From positions 1 to 56,621 of the forward strand of contig JAFLSI010000002.1 in the NCBI GenBank assembly GCA_022511025.1: a DNA stretch of 56,621 nucleotides, in the 5' to 3' direction. The notes below the pieces were generated by a model that ran no database searches, was not told where the DNA came from, and saw only the letters and a list, made by a program, of their open reading frames with translations. Origin of the DNA: Rikenella sp. (GTDB lineage Bacteria > Bacteroidota > Bacteroidia > Bacteroidales > Rikenellaceae). Position 1 is the stretch's first letter; every line of letters starts with the position of its first letter. The position numbers and the translations under genes were made by a program. Of the stretch, positions 16,334-24,870 are shown piece by piece.

Positions 16334-16984
16334 ATGAAAAAAATTCTTCTCCAAGTCATTCTGCTGGCTGCGATCGCGGCTTTGGTGTGGTGGATGTACT
16401 CGCTGTTCAACACGCCGCTGGAGTTTGAAAAAGTCCGCAAGGAGCGCGAAACGAAAGTGGTGGAACGGCTCAAGGATATTCGGACGGCCCAGCGGGCTTT
16501 CCGGAACAAATACCTGAAATTTACGCCGAACTTCGACTCGCTGATCGCTTTCATCGAAAACGATTCGCTGACCTATGAACTCGCGATCGGATCGGCCGAC
16601 GACTCGGTGGCGGTGGCACAGGGGTTGGTGAGCGTCAAGAAGTTCAATGTAGCGGTTAAAGACACGCTGTCGTTTATCAGTCTCGACGGCAATTTCAACA
16701 ACCTGCGCTACATTCCGGGGTCGAACATTCCGTCGAAATTCAACCCGACGGGGGAATGGCAGGAGTTCCTGATGGACACCGCCTCGATCAAGACCGAATC
16801 GGCGGTGGTGGTGCCGGTGGTCGAGATTTTCGCGAAATACCCGACTTTCCTCGGCGACCTGAACGAACAGGAACTGATCAATTTCCGCGACTACCAAATC
16901 AATACGCTCAACCGGGCCGACGGTCTGAAAGTCGGTTCGCTGACCGCTACGACCAACGAAGCGGGGAACTGGGACGGGGAGTAA
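16334..16984 (+). CDS. Conserved membrane-anchored protein, unknown function
   Basis: A 216-residue protein with one N-terminal transmembrane anchor (ILLQVILLAAIAALVWWMYS, residues ~4-23) followed by a charged coiled-coil-like stretch (FEKVRKERETKVVERLKDI) and a globular periplasmic part. The sequence KDIRTAQRAFRNKYLKFTPN after the anchor is reminiscent of pseudopilin-like proteins that process a leading helix, but no prepilin peptidase site is present. I do not recognise a named family. It precedes DUF3822 and rsmD on the same strand with a 109-base gap. Confidence 0.65.
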   Translation: MKKILLQVILLAAIAALVWWMYSLFNTPLEFEKVRKERETKVVERLKDIRTAQRAFRNKYLKFTPNFDSLIAFIENDSLTYELAIGSADDSVAVAQGLVSVKKFNVAVKDTLSFISLDGNFNNLRYIPGSNIPSKFNPTGEWQEFLMDTASIKTESAVVVPVVEIFAKYPTFLGDLNEQELINFRDYQINTLNRADGLKVGSLTATTNEAGNWDGE

Positions 16985-17093
16985 TTCCCTGTCGACCGTT
17001 TTTTAGGAGGAGGATTGATTTGCAGCAGGAAGAAAGTTCGACGCGGATTCGTTCCGGAGAGTTTTCTCTCTTTCCCTGTCAGGGGCTTTTTCC

Positions 17094-17879
17094 GTGCATA
17101 AGTTAAAAGACCCTATCGTACTTTTACCGACCTTTGCGATGCAGGAAGAAGTTCAACCTTACAGCCGCAGCCGGGAATTATCCATTCAGCTCAGTCTGAA
17201 TGGATTTTCTTTTGTCGTGTTCGACCTCTCGCCGGGAGGGGGCGGCGAAGCGATCCTCCGCTCGGTGGCCTACCGCGAAAACGACATCGAGTCGATTTTG
17301 CAGCGGGAACCGATGCTTACGGCCATAGAGCCGCCGTTGGAACGGGTATTCGTCTCCTGCTCGACAGACCATGTGCTGTTGATCCCCCAACCGCTGTTCG
17401 AACCGGAACGGGCCGAACAATATTTGGTAGCGGCCAACATGTACGTGCCGGGAATGACGACCCTCTCCAACAACTTGCTCTCCGCTCAGGCGGCGGCAGT
17501 CTGGCAGGTCGACGCAGGTTCAGCGGCCGGACTGCTGCAACTCTATCCGGGCGCACTGTTCTATCACCCGTTGCTGCTGGAACTCGAGGCTACTCCGGCC
17601 AACCATATCCATGCGATTTTAGACGGAGAGCTGGTCCACCTGACGATCTGCCACGACCGGCTCTATGCCGCCGAATCTTTCCGGGCCGAGACGCCGGAAG
17701 AGCTGCTCTACTACATCCAGCGGTTAGTCAAACACGACGGTTTCACCTCGTACCGGTTAGTGCTGACGGGCGAGGGGGCGGAGCGGCTCCGGGGATTTTT
17801 CGACCGCTATTTCAACGAGGTCGAAGCACGCGAGATCACATTCTATAACCACCAACGGATCAGAGAGCTATGCGGATAG
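17094..17879 (+). CDS. DUF3822 family protein
   Basis: A 261-residue protein matching the Bacteroidetes DUF3822 family, which is usually found directly upstream of rsmD as here. The start is a GTG at 17094; an ATG at 17139 (MQEEVQPYSRS) is the main alternative. Recognisable parts are LSIQLSLNGFSFVVFD near the N terminus, VFVSCSTDHVLLIPQPLF mid-protein, and LVLTGEGAERLRGFFDRYF toward the end. The overall strand-helix rhythm is like actin/hexokinase-fold proteins. Its function is not known. It overlaps rsmD by 10 bases, implying coupled translation. Confidence 0.75.
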   Translation: MHKLKDPIVLLPTFAMQEEVQPYSRSRELSIQLSLNGFSFVVFDLSPGGGGEAILRSVAYRENDIESILQREPMLTAIEPPLERVFVSCSTDHVLLIPQPLFEPERAEQYLVAANMYVPGMTTLSNNLLSAQAAAVWQVDAGSAAGLLQLYPGALFYHPLLLELEATPANHIHAILDGELVHLTICHDRLYAAESFRAETPEELLYYIQRLVKHDGFTSYRLVLTGEGAERLRGFFDRYFNEVEAREITFYNHQRIRELCG

Positions 17880-18415
17880 TAGGAGGGGTTCGCAAACGGC
17901 GGCAGATCGTTCCGCCGCGCAACTTCAGAGCCAGACCGACGACCGACTTCGCGAAAGAAAACCTGTTCAACGTCTTGCAGAACCGGTACGATCTGGAAGA
18001 GGTGGCCGTGCTGGATCTCTTTTCGGGCACCGGGTCGATCAGTTACGAGTTCGCTTCGCGCGGGGCTGTTCGTGTGGTGTCGGTGGAGCTGAACCCGATC
18101 CACCAGCGGTTCATCGCTGAAACGGCGAAAGAATTGGGATTCAACCAGATTCAGAGCATCCGGACCCATGTTTTCGTCTACCTCAAGAGTATGGCGGGAA
18201 GCGACGGTTTCGACATCGTCTTCGCCGACCCGCCGTACGACATGGAGGGGGTCGAAACTTTGCCGGAATTGGTTTTCGGAGGCGGTTTCGTGAACGAGGG
18301 GGGTGTTTTCATCCTGGAACATTCGGCGGAGAAAGATTTTTCTGCATACCCAAACTTTTCAGAACGAAGAAGTTACGGCAGCGTCCAGTTCTCGTTTTTC
18401 CGAAAAGGGGAATAA
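17870..18415 (+). CDS. rsmD: 16S rRNA (guanine(966)-N(2))-methyltransferase
   Basis: A 181-residue SAM-dependent methyltransferase modifying G966 of 16S rRNA. The N-terminal MRIVGGVRKRRQIVPP matches the RsmD RI-GG-rG motif, and RPTTDFAKENLFNVL follows as usual. SAM-binding motif I is LDLFSGTGSISYE and the catalytic motif IV is FADPPYD. Normal length. It overlaps the DUF3822 gene by 10 bases. Confidence 0.93.
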   Translation: MRIVGGVRKRRQIVPPRNFRARPTTDFAKENLFNVLQNRYDLEEVAVLDLFSGTGSISYEFASRGAVRVVSVELNPIHQRFIAETAKELGFNQIQSIRTHVFVYLKSMAGSDGFDIVFADPPYDMEGVETLPELVFGGGFVNEGGVFILEHSAEKDFSAYPNFSERRSYGSVQFSFFRKGE

Positions 18416-18431
18416 AATTTCGGTCTCCGTC

Positions 18432-18460
18432 TTGTATTTCCGAAAAAGGCGTTATCTTTG
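18432..18460 (+). promoter_or_regulatory. tRNA-Asp promoter
   Basis: TTG at 18432-18434, 18-base spacer and TATCTTTG at 18453-18460; predicted start about 37 bases before the tRNA. Confidence 0.65.
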
Positions 18461-18503
18461 CTTCCGCAATTCCGGAAACGGAAAGGTCGCAGTCATAGAG
18501 TTC

Positions 18504-18580
18504 GGTGCGGTAGTTCAGCTGGTTAGAATACCTGCCTGTCACGCAGGGGGTCGCGAGTTCGAGTCTCGTCCGCACCGCCA
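18504..18580 (+). tRNA. tRNA-Asp (GTC), CCA encoded
   Basis: Acceptor GGTGCGG pairs with CCGCACC; anticodon arm CTGCCTGTCACGCAG has anticodon GTC; T-arm GTTCGAGTC. Discriminator G is followed by a genomic CCA (18578-18580), unlike the other tRNAs in this window. Confidence 0.95.
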
Positions 18581-18584
18581 TATC

Positions 18585-18626
18585 ACGGGAGAGATCATCA
18601 TTTTATGATCTCTCCCGTACTTTTTT
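18585..18626 (+). terminator. tRNA-Asp terminator
   Basis: A perfect 14-bp stem (ACGGGAGAGATCAT with its complement, 18585-18598 and 18605-18618), 6-base loop, then AC and six T residues. Confidence 0.8.
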
Positions 18627-18667
18627 GCCAACCTGCATCCTATTTTTGTGAGAGCAAACACGAGAAG

Positions 18668-18991
18668 ATGAACTGGATTATTTTGATCGCAGCCGGACTG
18701 TTTGAAGCCGGTTTCGCCTTCTGTTTGGGCAAGATGAAAACCGTCGCCGGAACCGCCTGGTACCTATGGGGTGCAGGATTTCTCATTTCGTTGACACTCA
18801 GCATGCTGCTCTTGGCCAAAGCCGCCCAGACCCTGCCGATCGGCACCGCCTATCCCGTGTGGACCGGCATCGGCGCCGTGGGAACCGTCCTACTCGGCAT
18901 CCTGTTTCTCGACGAACCGCTGACCGCAGCCCGAATCGGCTTCATCACCCTGTTGATCGCCTCTATTATCGGCCTGAAGATCGCCGGATAA
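18668..18991 (+). CDS. gdx: SMR-family guanidinium exporter (Gdx/SugE type)
   Basis: A 107-residue, four-helix small multidrug resistance protein; start ATG 18668 (MNWIILIAAGLFEAGFAFCL). The essential Glu is at residue 13, exactly as in Gdx transporters. The helix-3 signature LPIGTAYPVWTGIGAVGTVL is that of the SugE/Gdx subfamily rather than EmrE. It probably acts as an antiparallel dimer exchanging guanidinium for protons. No guanidine riboswitch is visible upstream; the gene begins shortly after the tRNA-Asp terminator and is followed 48 bases later by the metallophosphoesterase gene. Confidence 0.88.
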   Translation: MNWIILIAAGLFEAGFAFCLGKMKTVAGTAWYLWGAGFLISLTLSMLLLAKAAQTLPIGTAYPVWTGIGAVGTVLLGILFLDEPLTAARIGFITLLIASIIGLKIAG

Positions 18992-19039
18992 CGATGCTCC
19001 GGCGAGAAACCGTCCAACGAACCGAAAACCCGACATCCG

Positions 19040-20194
19040 ATGATTCTGTTTCCCCTGCTCTTCGTACTGCTCCTGCTGCTGCCCGACCTCTATATCTGGA
19101 ACACATTCGTCCGGGGAGCCATTCCCGCAGCCGGGTCGATCGCCTACTGGATCCCTGCCGCCTTGGCCTGCGCCACAGTCATCGCTTGGTTCGCCGGCAT
19201 CCATGCGGATTGGACGATACGCCTCTTTTTCGGTTTACTGGTCTGCGTCGCCCTGCCGAAAGCCCTTTTCACCCTCGTTTCGCTCGTCGGGCGAGGCATC
19301 GGAACATTCGCCCCCCATGCTGCGACCGTCGGGAACACGATCGGCATCGGACTTGCCCTGCTGGTATGCGGAGCCTTTCTTTACGGCTTCGTTCACGGTT
19401 GGAAACGGTTGCAAACCAAAGAAATCGAGATCGTTTCGGCCGATCTGCCCGCCGCATTCGACGGGTACCGGATCGTCCAATTTTCCGACCTGCATATCGG
19501 GACATTCGGCAACGATACGACCTACGTTCGACGACTCGTCGAACGAATCCAGCATTTGCACCCCGACATGATCGTCTTCACGGGCGACTTGGTAAACGCC
19601 TCAACCGAAGAACTCGATCCGTACGGTTCGCTGCTGTCGCAGCTTCGGGCTACGGACGGGGTCTTTTCGGTCCTCGGCAACCACGACTATTGCACCTACC
19701 GCCGTTACGATACGGACGACGGAGCAGCGCTCAACGTGGCCGAGTTGAAACGCCGGCAGAGGGCATTCGGCTGGGATTTGCTGCTGAACGAGCACCGGAC
19801 GATTCGGCGAGGCAGCGACAGCATCGTCTTGGTCGGCGTGGAAAACGACAGCCAGCCTCCGTTTCCCGCACACGGTGATTTGGAGGCTGCCTTGCAAGGA
19901 GTCGCAACCGGTTCGTACAAAATTCTGCTGAGCCACGATCCGAGCCACTGGCGGCGCGAAGTTCTCCCCGGGAGCGACATCCAGCTGATGCTGTCCGGCC
20001 ACACCCACGGCATGCAGTTGAAGATCGGCCGCTTCTCGCCGAGCCGCTGGAGCTATCCCGAATGGGGCGGCCTTTACCGCGACAATGAGGGGCGTACCCT
20101 TTTCGTCTCGTTAGGTGTGGGCGGCACCGTTCCGTTCCGCTTCGGCGCATGGCCCGAAATCGATCTCATCACGCTGCGGAGCGGGAGACGATAA
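19040..20194 (+). CDS. Membrane-anchored metallophosphoesterase
   Basis: A 384-residue protein. Four transmembrane segments occupy residues ~1-130, beginning FPLLFVLLLLLPDLYIW. They are followed by a calcineurin-like phosphoesterase domain (about 145-384) with all five metal motifs: FSDLHIGTFG, FTGDLVN, LGNHDY, LLSHDPSHW and LSGHTHGMQLK. The arrangement matches the YaeI/LpxG-type membrane phosphoesterases, some of which cleave UDP-diacylglucosamine in lipid A synthesis; the substrate here is not determined. The active site faces one side of the inner membrane. It is probably co-transcribed with the gdx gene. Confidence 0.85.
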   Translation: MILFPLLFVLLLLLPDLYIWNTFVRGAIPAAGSIAYWIPAALACATVIAWFAGIHADWTIRLFFGLLVCVALPKALFTLVSLVGRGIGTFAPHAATVGNTIGIGLALLVCGAFLYGFVHGWKRLQTKEIEIVSADLPAAFDGYRIVQFSDLHIGTFGNDTTYVRRLVERIQHLHPDMIVFTGDLVNASTEELDPYGSLLSQLRATDGVFSVLGNHDYCTYRRYDTDDGAALNVAELKRRQRAFGWDLLLNEHRTIRRGSDSIVLVGVENDSQPPFPAHGDLEAALQGVATGSYKILLSHDPSHWRREVLPGSDIQLMLSGHTHGMQLKIGRFSPSRWSYPEWGGLYRDNEGRTLFVSLGVGGTVPFRFGAWPEIDLITLRSGRR

Positions 20195-20297
20195 CCGGCT
20201 GCCTATTCTTTTGTTTTTCAAATCGTTTTCGTATTTTTACCGTATAGGAGAACTCACCTGCCATAACAAAGATTGTTTTTATTAACATGCGTTTGTT

Positions 20298-20935
20298 ATG
20301 AAACGTTTTAGATTTTTATTGCTGTTGATGATCGGCTCGTTGGCCGGGACAATGGCACTGGCACAGTAGCCTGCGGAACGTCCGTTCAAAACCCGGTTTT
20401 CCGTCGGAGCCGGTTTCACGCCCGAATGGTTAGTGGAAAAGGGTGATATCCAAGGGCATTTTTCCCCGAGTTTCGGGGTGGCGTTCGAGGCGCAGTTTAC
20501 CCGCCACAGCGGAATCGAGGTCGGGATTTACGATCGATCCCAGCGGGAGTCGTGGACGGAATATGTGCCGATCGACGCCAAAATAGTGAACTATCCGCCG
20601 GACCAATATCGCCCGGTCAAGCGGTCGGAACGGGGACACTGGCTTTCATTCCGAGGCGGATACAAGCTCTCGACCCCGTTTTGGATGTCAGCGCCGGGTT
20701 GGTTTATGATCTCCGGTTAGCCTATCATATACACGGAGAAGGGATATATGTAGGGAGAGGAGAACTCGATCTGATTAGGCCGTACCTGACATTGAGTCGA
20801 AATATCACGCTCTACAAAGGGCTGTTGCTGGAGTTGCGGGCACAGGTCAATCCGGTATTCTACGTTCGGGAAGGAAATTCCGGGTATGCCGGAACCTTTG
20901 TCGGGCCGGGGATCGGGTTCAAATACCGGTTCTGA
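20298..20935 (+). pseudogene. Broken outer-membrane beta-barrel protein
   Basis: The gene opens with a normal signal peptide (MKRFRFLLLLMIGSLAGTMA then LAQ) but an in-frame TAG at 20367-20369 follows immediately. The same frame then continues with FKTRFSVGAGFTPEW and a barrel-like pattern to GGYKLSTP, where one base appears lost from a C-run at 20674-20677. The +1 frame continues VLDVSAGLVYDL and ends GPGIGFKYRF, a typical outer-membrane C terminus. Joined, the parts give about 212 residues, the size of a small OmpA/OmpW-like barrel. A possible weak promoter (TTTG 20210, TATTTTTA 20232) precedes it. Two independent lesions argue for a true pseudogene, though sequencing error cannot be excluded. 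Confidence 0.75.
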
Positions 20936-20967
20936 GGCCTTCGGGAAACTATCCCCCCCACATACAC

Positions 20968-21003
20968 CGAGGGTGCTGCACGCTTATGTGCGCAGCACCC
21001 TCG
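20968..21003. terminator. Hairpin between convergent genes
   Basis: A perfect 12-bp stem (CGAGGGTGCTGC / GCAGCACCCTCG) with a 12-base loop lies between the broken outer-membrane gene and the convergent lipoprotein gene. No strong T-run; a shared terminator is the likely role. Confidence 0.5.
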
Positions 21004-21026
21004 TTCGCATTCAACCGGGATTCGCA

Positions 21027-22541
21027 TCAATCGAGCAAATCCGGTTTTCCCGCTCCCGCCTTCGAAACCCAGTGGTCGAATATGGCCCCGATCTGACTAT
21101 CCGTCGCCGTCGAGGGAAGAGCGATCAAGGCATCGAAGATATCATGCACCGCCTCGGTGCACGGTTCCGGATTGCCCGTATACGGCGGGGTATTCATTCC
21201 TTGCACAATATTGTACAGCGTCGCGTAAGAATAGCCGTTCAGCATATCCTTTCGGGTCTGCATCTCCACATAAGTGTCCAATACAGGATGTAACCCTTCG
21301 CCCAAAGCCAGCATATCGCCGGATTGAACGAAACCCCTTATTTTATTGACAAAGAAAGAACGCATTTTCGTCAGTGCTTCGCTGCGGCTGTCCATATAGT
21401 AATACATGCCGTGAATATACTCGTCGCCGAAGTTTTGGTACTCATTGTCGACCGTATGGCTGCCTGCTCGGAGGTATTTATATTCACCGACCGAGAGATC
21501 GTACTCAAAGATCTCCTGCAACATGAGTTCATGAACTGTAGGCACGGTTTTATCACTGTATATTTCTCCTTCTCCCCTATCTTCTCCCCCGAGCAGATGG
21601 AAACAAAGCAACGTTTTGCAAATTTCACATCCGACTTTTTCAATAGTTCCGCCGCATGTACAAGTCTCCTGCAATCGATATTTCCCCTCAAAACGTTTCC
21701 CGCATGTTCCGCAACGGGCGCAAACGCATTGAGATTCAAACGGCATAGCATAATCATTGTATTTATCGCACATTATACAATGCTTACTTCTATCATTCTT
21801 TGCCTTACAGTCTTTCCTGCAAATTGTACAGATATCGTCAGCATAAACTTTAGTTTTGATTGAAAGCAACAGAATTGAATGCTCTGGATAGAGAATCGCT
21901 TCATCCACAATCTCGAGGATCTTCGCTTCGTTTTCGCCCGTCGGCTCCGCACTTTGCGTACAGGTGCCGTTTTCGTATCTCGCCACTTGGACGAGTCTCC
22001 CCGTCAGATCATGCCACGACACGAAACCGTCGAAGCCGGCCAAGCCGATCGCCGAAGAAAAATCGCGGAGTTCCGCCACACATCCTGCCTCCGGAACGAT
22101 CGTAGCCACCAAAGCCCGTTGCGATCCATCGGTCTGCATTTGAACCACCAGTTTTTGCAAAGTTCGTACGGCAGAGCGGTCGTGTCCGCAAGCCTCTCCG
22201 TCATGGCTGTGATGCCCCTGACGTACAGCGGTATAAATAATAGCCGATTCGATCGGCACATCCACCCATGCAGTCCCGTCCGACCAAACGGTCGCCGCGG
22301 CCCGGTCCCACAGCGGAGTCATTTCTCCCGGCAGCGGTTTAATTGCGATTGACTGTCCGCCGGAGATCTTGGTCAGCGGAGCGGCGATACTTTCATAATA
22401 GGAACGCGCCTGTACAATGACATTCTCCGTCCGCCAATCATATTCCTGCGAATAATCGGCTTTCGTACAGGACCATCCGACAACAGCGAATGTCGCCAGA
22501 CACAACATGTTGTGTCCGATCGAAAAGAAAACTTGTTTCAT
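21027..22541 (-). CDS. Cys-rich predicted lipoprotein with variable C-terminal domain
   Basis: A 504-residue exported protein; signal segment MKQVFFSIGHNMLCLATFAV with a weak lipobox before CTKAD. Residues ~25-215 resemble an N-terminal module common to Bacteroidetes lipoproteins (ARSYYESIAAPL, LPGEMTPLWDRA, WVDVPIESA, LVVQMQTDG). A central Cys-rich stretch (about 235-320) has at least 14 Cys in CxxC pairs (CTICRKDCKAK, CIMCDKY, CARCGTCGK, CTCGG, CEICKTLLC), probably binding zinc, which is odd for an exported protein. The last ~180 residues are helical with GDEYIHGMYYYMDSRSEAL and LALGEGLHPVLDTY. That pattern loosely resembles the ALGxALHxxQD helix of HET-C or zinc-phospholipase-like effector domains, but ligands are incomplete. 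It is distal to two paralogous secreted genes. Confidence 0.65.
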   Translation of the reverse strand: MKQVFFSIGHNMLCLATFAVVGWSCTKADYSQEYDWRTENVIVQARSYYESIAAPLTKISGGQSIAIKPLPGEMTPLWDRAAATVWSDGTAWVDVPIESAIIYTAVRQGHHSHDGEACGHDRSAVRTLQKLVVQMQTDGSQRALVATIVPEAGCVAELRDFSSAIGLAGFDGFVSWHDLTGRLVQVARYENGTCTQSAEPTGENEAKILEIVDEAILYPEHSILLLSIKTKVYADDICTICRKDCKAKNDRSKHCIMCDKYNDYAMPFESQCVCARCGTCGKRFEGKYRLQETCTCGGTIEKVGCEICKTLLCFHLLGGEDRGEGEIYSDKTVPTVHELMLQEIFEYDLSVGEYKYLRAGSHTVDNEYQNFGDEYIHGMYYYMDSRSEALTKMRSFFVNKIRGFVQSGDMLALGEGLHPVLDTYVEMQTRKDMLNGYSYATLYNIVQGMNTPPYTGNPEPCTEAVHDIFDALIALPSTATDSQIGAIFDHWVSKAGAGKPDLLD

Positions 22542-22579
22542 AGTAAAACTCGAGGTTAAGTTATAAAATTAACAAAGAT

Positions 22580-23293
22580 TTATCTTTCGTCCGGTTTATC
22601 CGCTATAAAAGCAAGATAGTACCAGACCGGTGTAGGAACGGACTTGGCATACTGACTTTTCGCCCAAGAGTAGGCACTATAAGCATGACCATCACTCTCA
22701 AGTTCCATTTGGTAAGCAATTAATTCCGAAGAAGATCCTTTTATATAAGGATACGCAGGTCTCCCCCACCCCAACTGCTTCTTCCCCCACCACGGTTCAT
22801 TCAGCGTAAAATTATAGCTCTTGGGGATATAGGATAAATATTCTTTTCTCAGATAATCCCCCGCATTGGGCCACTCCTTGCTCACCGTATCATAGATACA
22901 TTGATACTGCAAAGGAAAAACGACAAAGAGCGACGTATCCCGACCAGAAAGCGATGCGAGCAAAGCACGGTCCACACGCAGATCCTTCGTCGCAGAAAGA
23001 AAGGCCGGTGTAACATAAGCCCCGATATGGTTCGCACTCACCCGAGTCAGCTTGTTCTTGACCTTTCCGTTCCGGCCGACAGTAAGTTGGACATAAAGCT
23101 CCGCCGGCTCATCCGTCGGCAAGGCCAAGGCGAACAGCGTGTCCCGAGTCGAAAAAAACACCGGCCCGTCGATTCGTTCGGAAACAGCATGAAACAAAGC
23201 CCGATTCAAGGTTTGCGCCCGCCCGATTCCTCCGACAGCCAATACTGCTATACATATACAAAACAAACTCTGTTTGAATGAAAATCGTTTCAT
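22580..23293 (-). CDS. Secreted protein, tandem paralog A
   Basis: A 237-residue exported protein with signal peptide (MKRFSFKQSLFCICIAVLAV, cut near GRAQ). Residues ~38-145 are almost identical to paralog B at 23328-24014, with only a few conservative differences (L/I, L/M, V/I). The part LYVQLTVGRNGKVKNKLTRV has the strand pattern of TonB C-terminal domains, but this is weak. A short region of ~60 residues then differs completely, after which both end with YSWAKSQYAKSVPTP and WYYLAFIA. I do not recognise a family. It lies 34 bases after paralog B and 38 bases before the Cys-rich lipoprotein, so the three form an operon. Confidence 0.7.
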   Translation of the reverse strand: MKRFSFKQSLFCICIAVLAVGGIGRAQTLNRALFHAVSERIDGPVFFSTRDTLFALALPTDEPAELYVQLTVGRNGKVKNKLTRVSANHIGAYVTPAFLSATKDLRVDRALLASLSGRDTSLFVVFPLQYQCIYDTVSKEWPNAGDYLRKEYLSYIPKSYNFTLNEPWWGKKQLGWGRPAYPYIKGSSSELIAYQMELESDGHAYSAYSWAKSQYAKSVPTPVWYYLAFIADKPDER

Positions 23294-23327
23294 AAAATTC
23301 TGTATATCAAGTTATAAAAAACAGAGA

Positions 23328-24014
23328 TCATTCCGATCGGGCAATAAAAGCAAGATAGTACCAGATCGGTGTAGGAACGGACTTGGCATACTGACTTTTC
23401 GCCCAAGAGTAACCCCCTGACCCCACACAACTATTCTTATACTCTATTTGGTAAGTGGTTAATTCCGAAGAATACCCTTTTATGTAAGAGTAATTAGGCT
23501 TTTCCAAAATCATATAAGCCATATCACGACTATCGGGTATGCGACTTACAGCTTTCCTTGCATAATCTCCCGCATTGGGCCACTCTTTGCTAATCGTATC
23601 ATAGATGCATTGATACTGCAAAGGAAAAACGACAAAGAGCGACGTGTCCCGACCAGAAAGCGATGCGAGCATAGCACGGTCCACACGCAGATCCTTCGTC
23701 GCAGAAAGAAAGGCCGGTGTAACATAAGCCCCGATATGGTTCGCACTTACCCGAGTCAGCTTGTTCTTGACCTTTCCATTCCGGCCGACAGTAAGTTGAA
23801 CATAAATCTCAGCCGGTTCGTCCGTCGGCAAAGCCAAAGCGAACAGCGTGTCCCGGGTCGAAAAAAACACCGGCCCGTCGATCCGTTCGGAAATCGAGCA
23901 TAAAAAAGCCTCCTCCAAACTCCCGAAAGAGTCGGTTTCTTGGGCCATAACACCATTTCGGAACAAGGCAAGAACAACGGCAATGCCGAACCAAGTTTTG
24001 AATCCTGTTTTCAT
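23328..24014 (-). CDS. Secreted protein, tandem paralog B
   Basis: A 228-residue exported protein (signal peptide MKTGFKTWFGIAVVLALFRN, cut near VMAQ). It shares a ~108-residue nearly identical core and an identical C-terminal block with paralog A, separated by an unrelated variable segment (here RIPDSRDMAYMILEKPNYSY). Similarity is also strong at the DNA level, pointing to recent duplication or gene conversion with the variable segment kept different. First gene of the three-gene operon; function unknown. Confidence 0.7.
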   Translation of the reverse strand: MKTGFKTWFGIAVVLALFRNGVMAQETDSFGSLEEAFLCSISERIDGPVFFSTRDTLFALALPTDEPAEIYVQLTVGRNGKVKNKLTRVSANHIGAYVTPAFLSATKDLRVDRAMLASLSGRDTSLFVVFPLQYQCIYDTISKEWPNAGDYARKAVSRIPDSRDMAYMILEKPNYSYIKGYSSELTTYQIEYKNSCVGSGGYSWAKSQYAKSVPTPIWYYLAFIARSE

Positions 24015-24160
24015 CCGATTGAGATTTTAGAAGCGTTCAGGACAAATCTAATAAAATTAATCTGAAAAACAAGGAAATACACCAAAAATTTCAGCCGGCG
24101 AGTCCGAACCGAACCCCAAAATAAATCGAAAAATAATTTTAGGCGAACCCCGCGATGATG

Positions 24161-24168
24161 TATCTTTG
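24161..24168 (+). promoter_or_regulatory. -7 element of ftsE promoter
   Basis: TATCTTTG only 12 bases before the ATG, so the transcript would be nearly leaderless. The -33 region has only a T-run (24137-24140). Confidence 0.5.
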
Positions 24169-24180
24169 CCCCTGAAGACT

Positions 24181-24870
24181 ATGAGACCGGACAGACCCTT
24201 TTTGCAGCTCACGGACGCTGTGATTTTTCAGAAAAACACCCGTCGGGAACTCTTGCGGGATGTGAACCTTTGCGCCTATCCCGGCGAACTGATCTACTTG
24301 GTGGGGCGCGTGGGGAGCGGCAAGAGCAGTCTGCTGAAGACCCTGTACGGCGAGTTGCCGTTGCGAGTCGGCCGGGGACAGATCGCCGGATTTATGCTCC
24401 ACGCCCTGCCCCGAAAAAAAGTGCCTTATCTGCGGCGACAGTTGGGGATCGTGTTTCAGGAGGCCTCCCTGCTCGAAGATTGCACCGTTTATCAAAACCT
24501 CGAATTCGTGCTGCGGGCCACGAACTGGCGCGATGCAGCAGCGATCGACAACCGGATCTGGCACGTGCTGAATCTGACCGGCATGGAACACAAGGCGCAC
24601 GCCTACCCCAACCAGCTGTCCGGCGGGGAGAGACAGCGGGCCGGAATTGCACGGGCCTTGCTGAACGGCCCCCAGATCGTGCTGGCCGACGAACCGACAG
24701 CCAACCTCGACCCGAACACGACACGCGAAGTGATGGAACTGTTCCGCGGAATTGCCGAGGAGGGGCGAACCGTCATCATCTCGACCCACAACATGGACAA
24801 CATCCGCCAGTATCCCGGCCGCACGTGGCTGTTGGAAGAGGGATACGTTACGGAACTCGATCCGGAATGA
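24181..24870 (+). CDS. ftsE: Cell division ATP-binding protein FtsE
   Basis: A 229-residue ABC ATPase; start ATG 24181 (MRPDRPFLQLTDAVIF). Walker A is GRVGSGKSSLLK (about residue 38), Q-loop IVFQEASLL, signature LSGGERQRAGIARALL, Walker B IVLADEPTANLDP, H-loop ISTHN. The spacing and the leading LQLTDAVIF fit FtsE, which pairs with FtsX to activate peptidoglycan hydrolases at the septum. No ftsX lies beside it in this window. The last 23 bases overlap the convergent rubrerythrin-like gene. Confidence 0.85.
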   Translation: MRPDRPFLQLTDAVIFQKNTRRELLRDVNLCAYPGELIYLVGRVGSGKSSLLKTLYGELPLRVGRGQIAGFMLHALPRKKVPYLRRQLGIVFQEASLLEDCTVYQNLEFVLRATNWRDAAAIDNRIWHVLNLTGMEHKAHAYPNQLSGGERQRAGIARALLNGPQIVLADEPTANLDPNTTREVMELFRGIAEEGRTVIISTHNMDNIRQYPGRTWLLEEGYVTELDPE

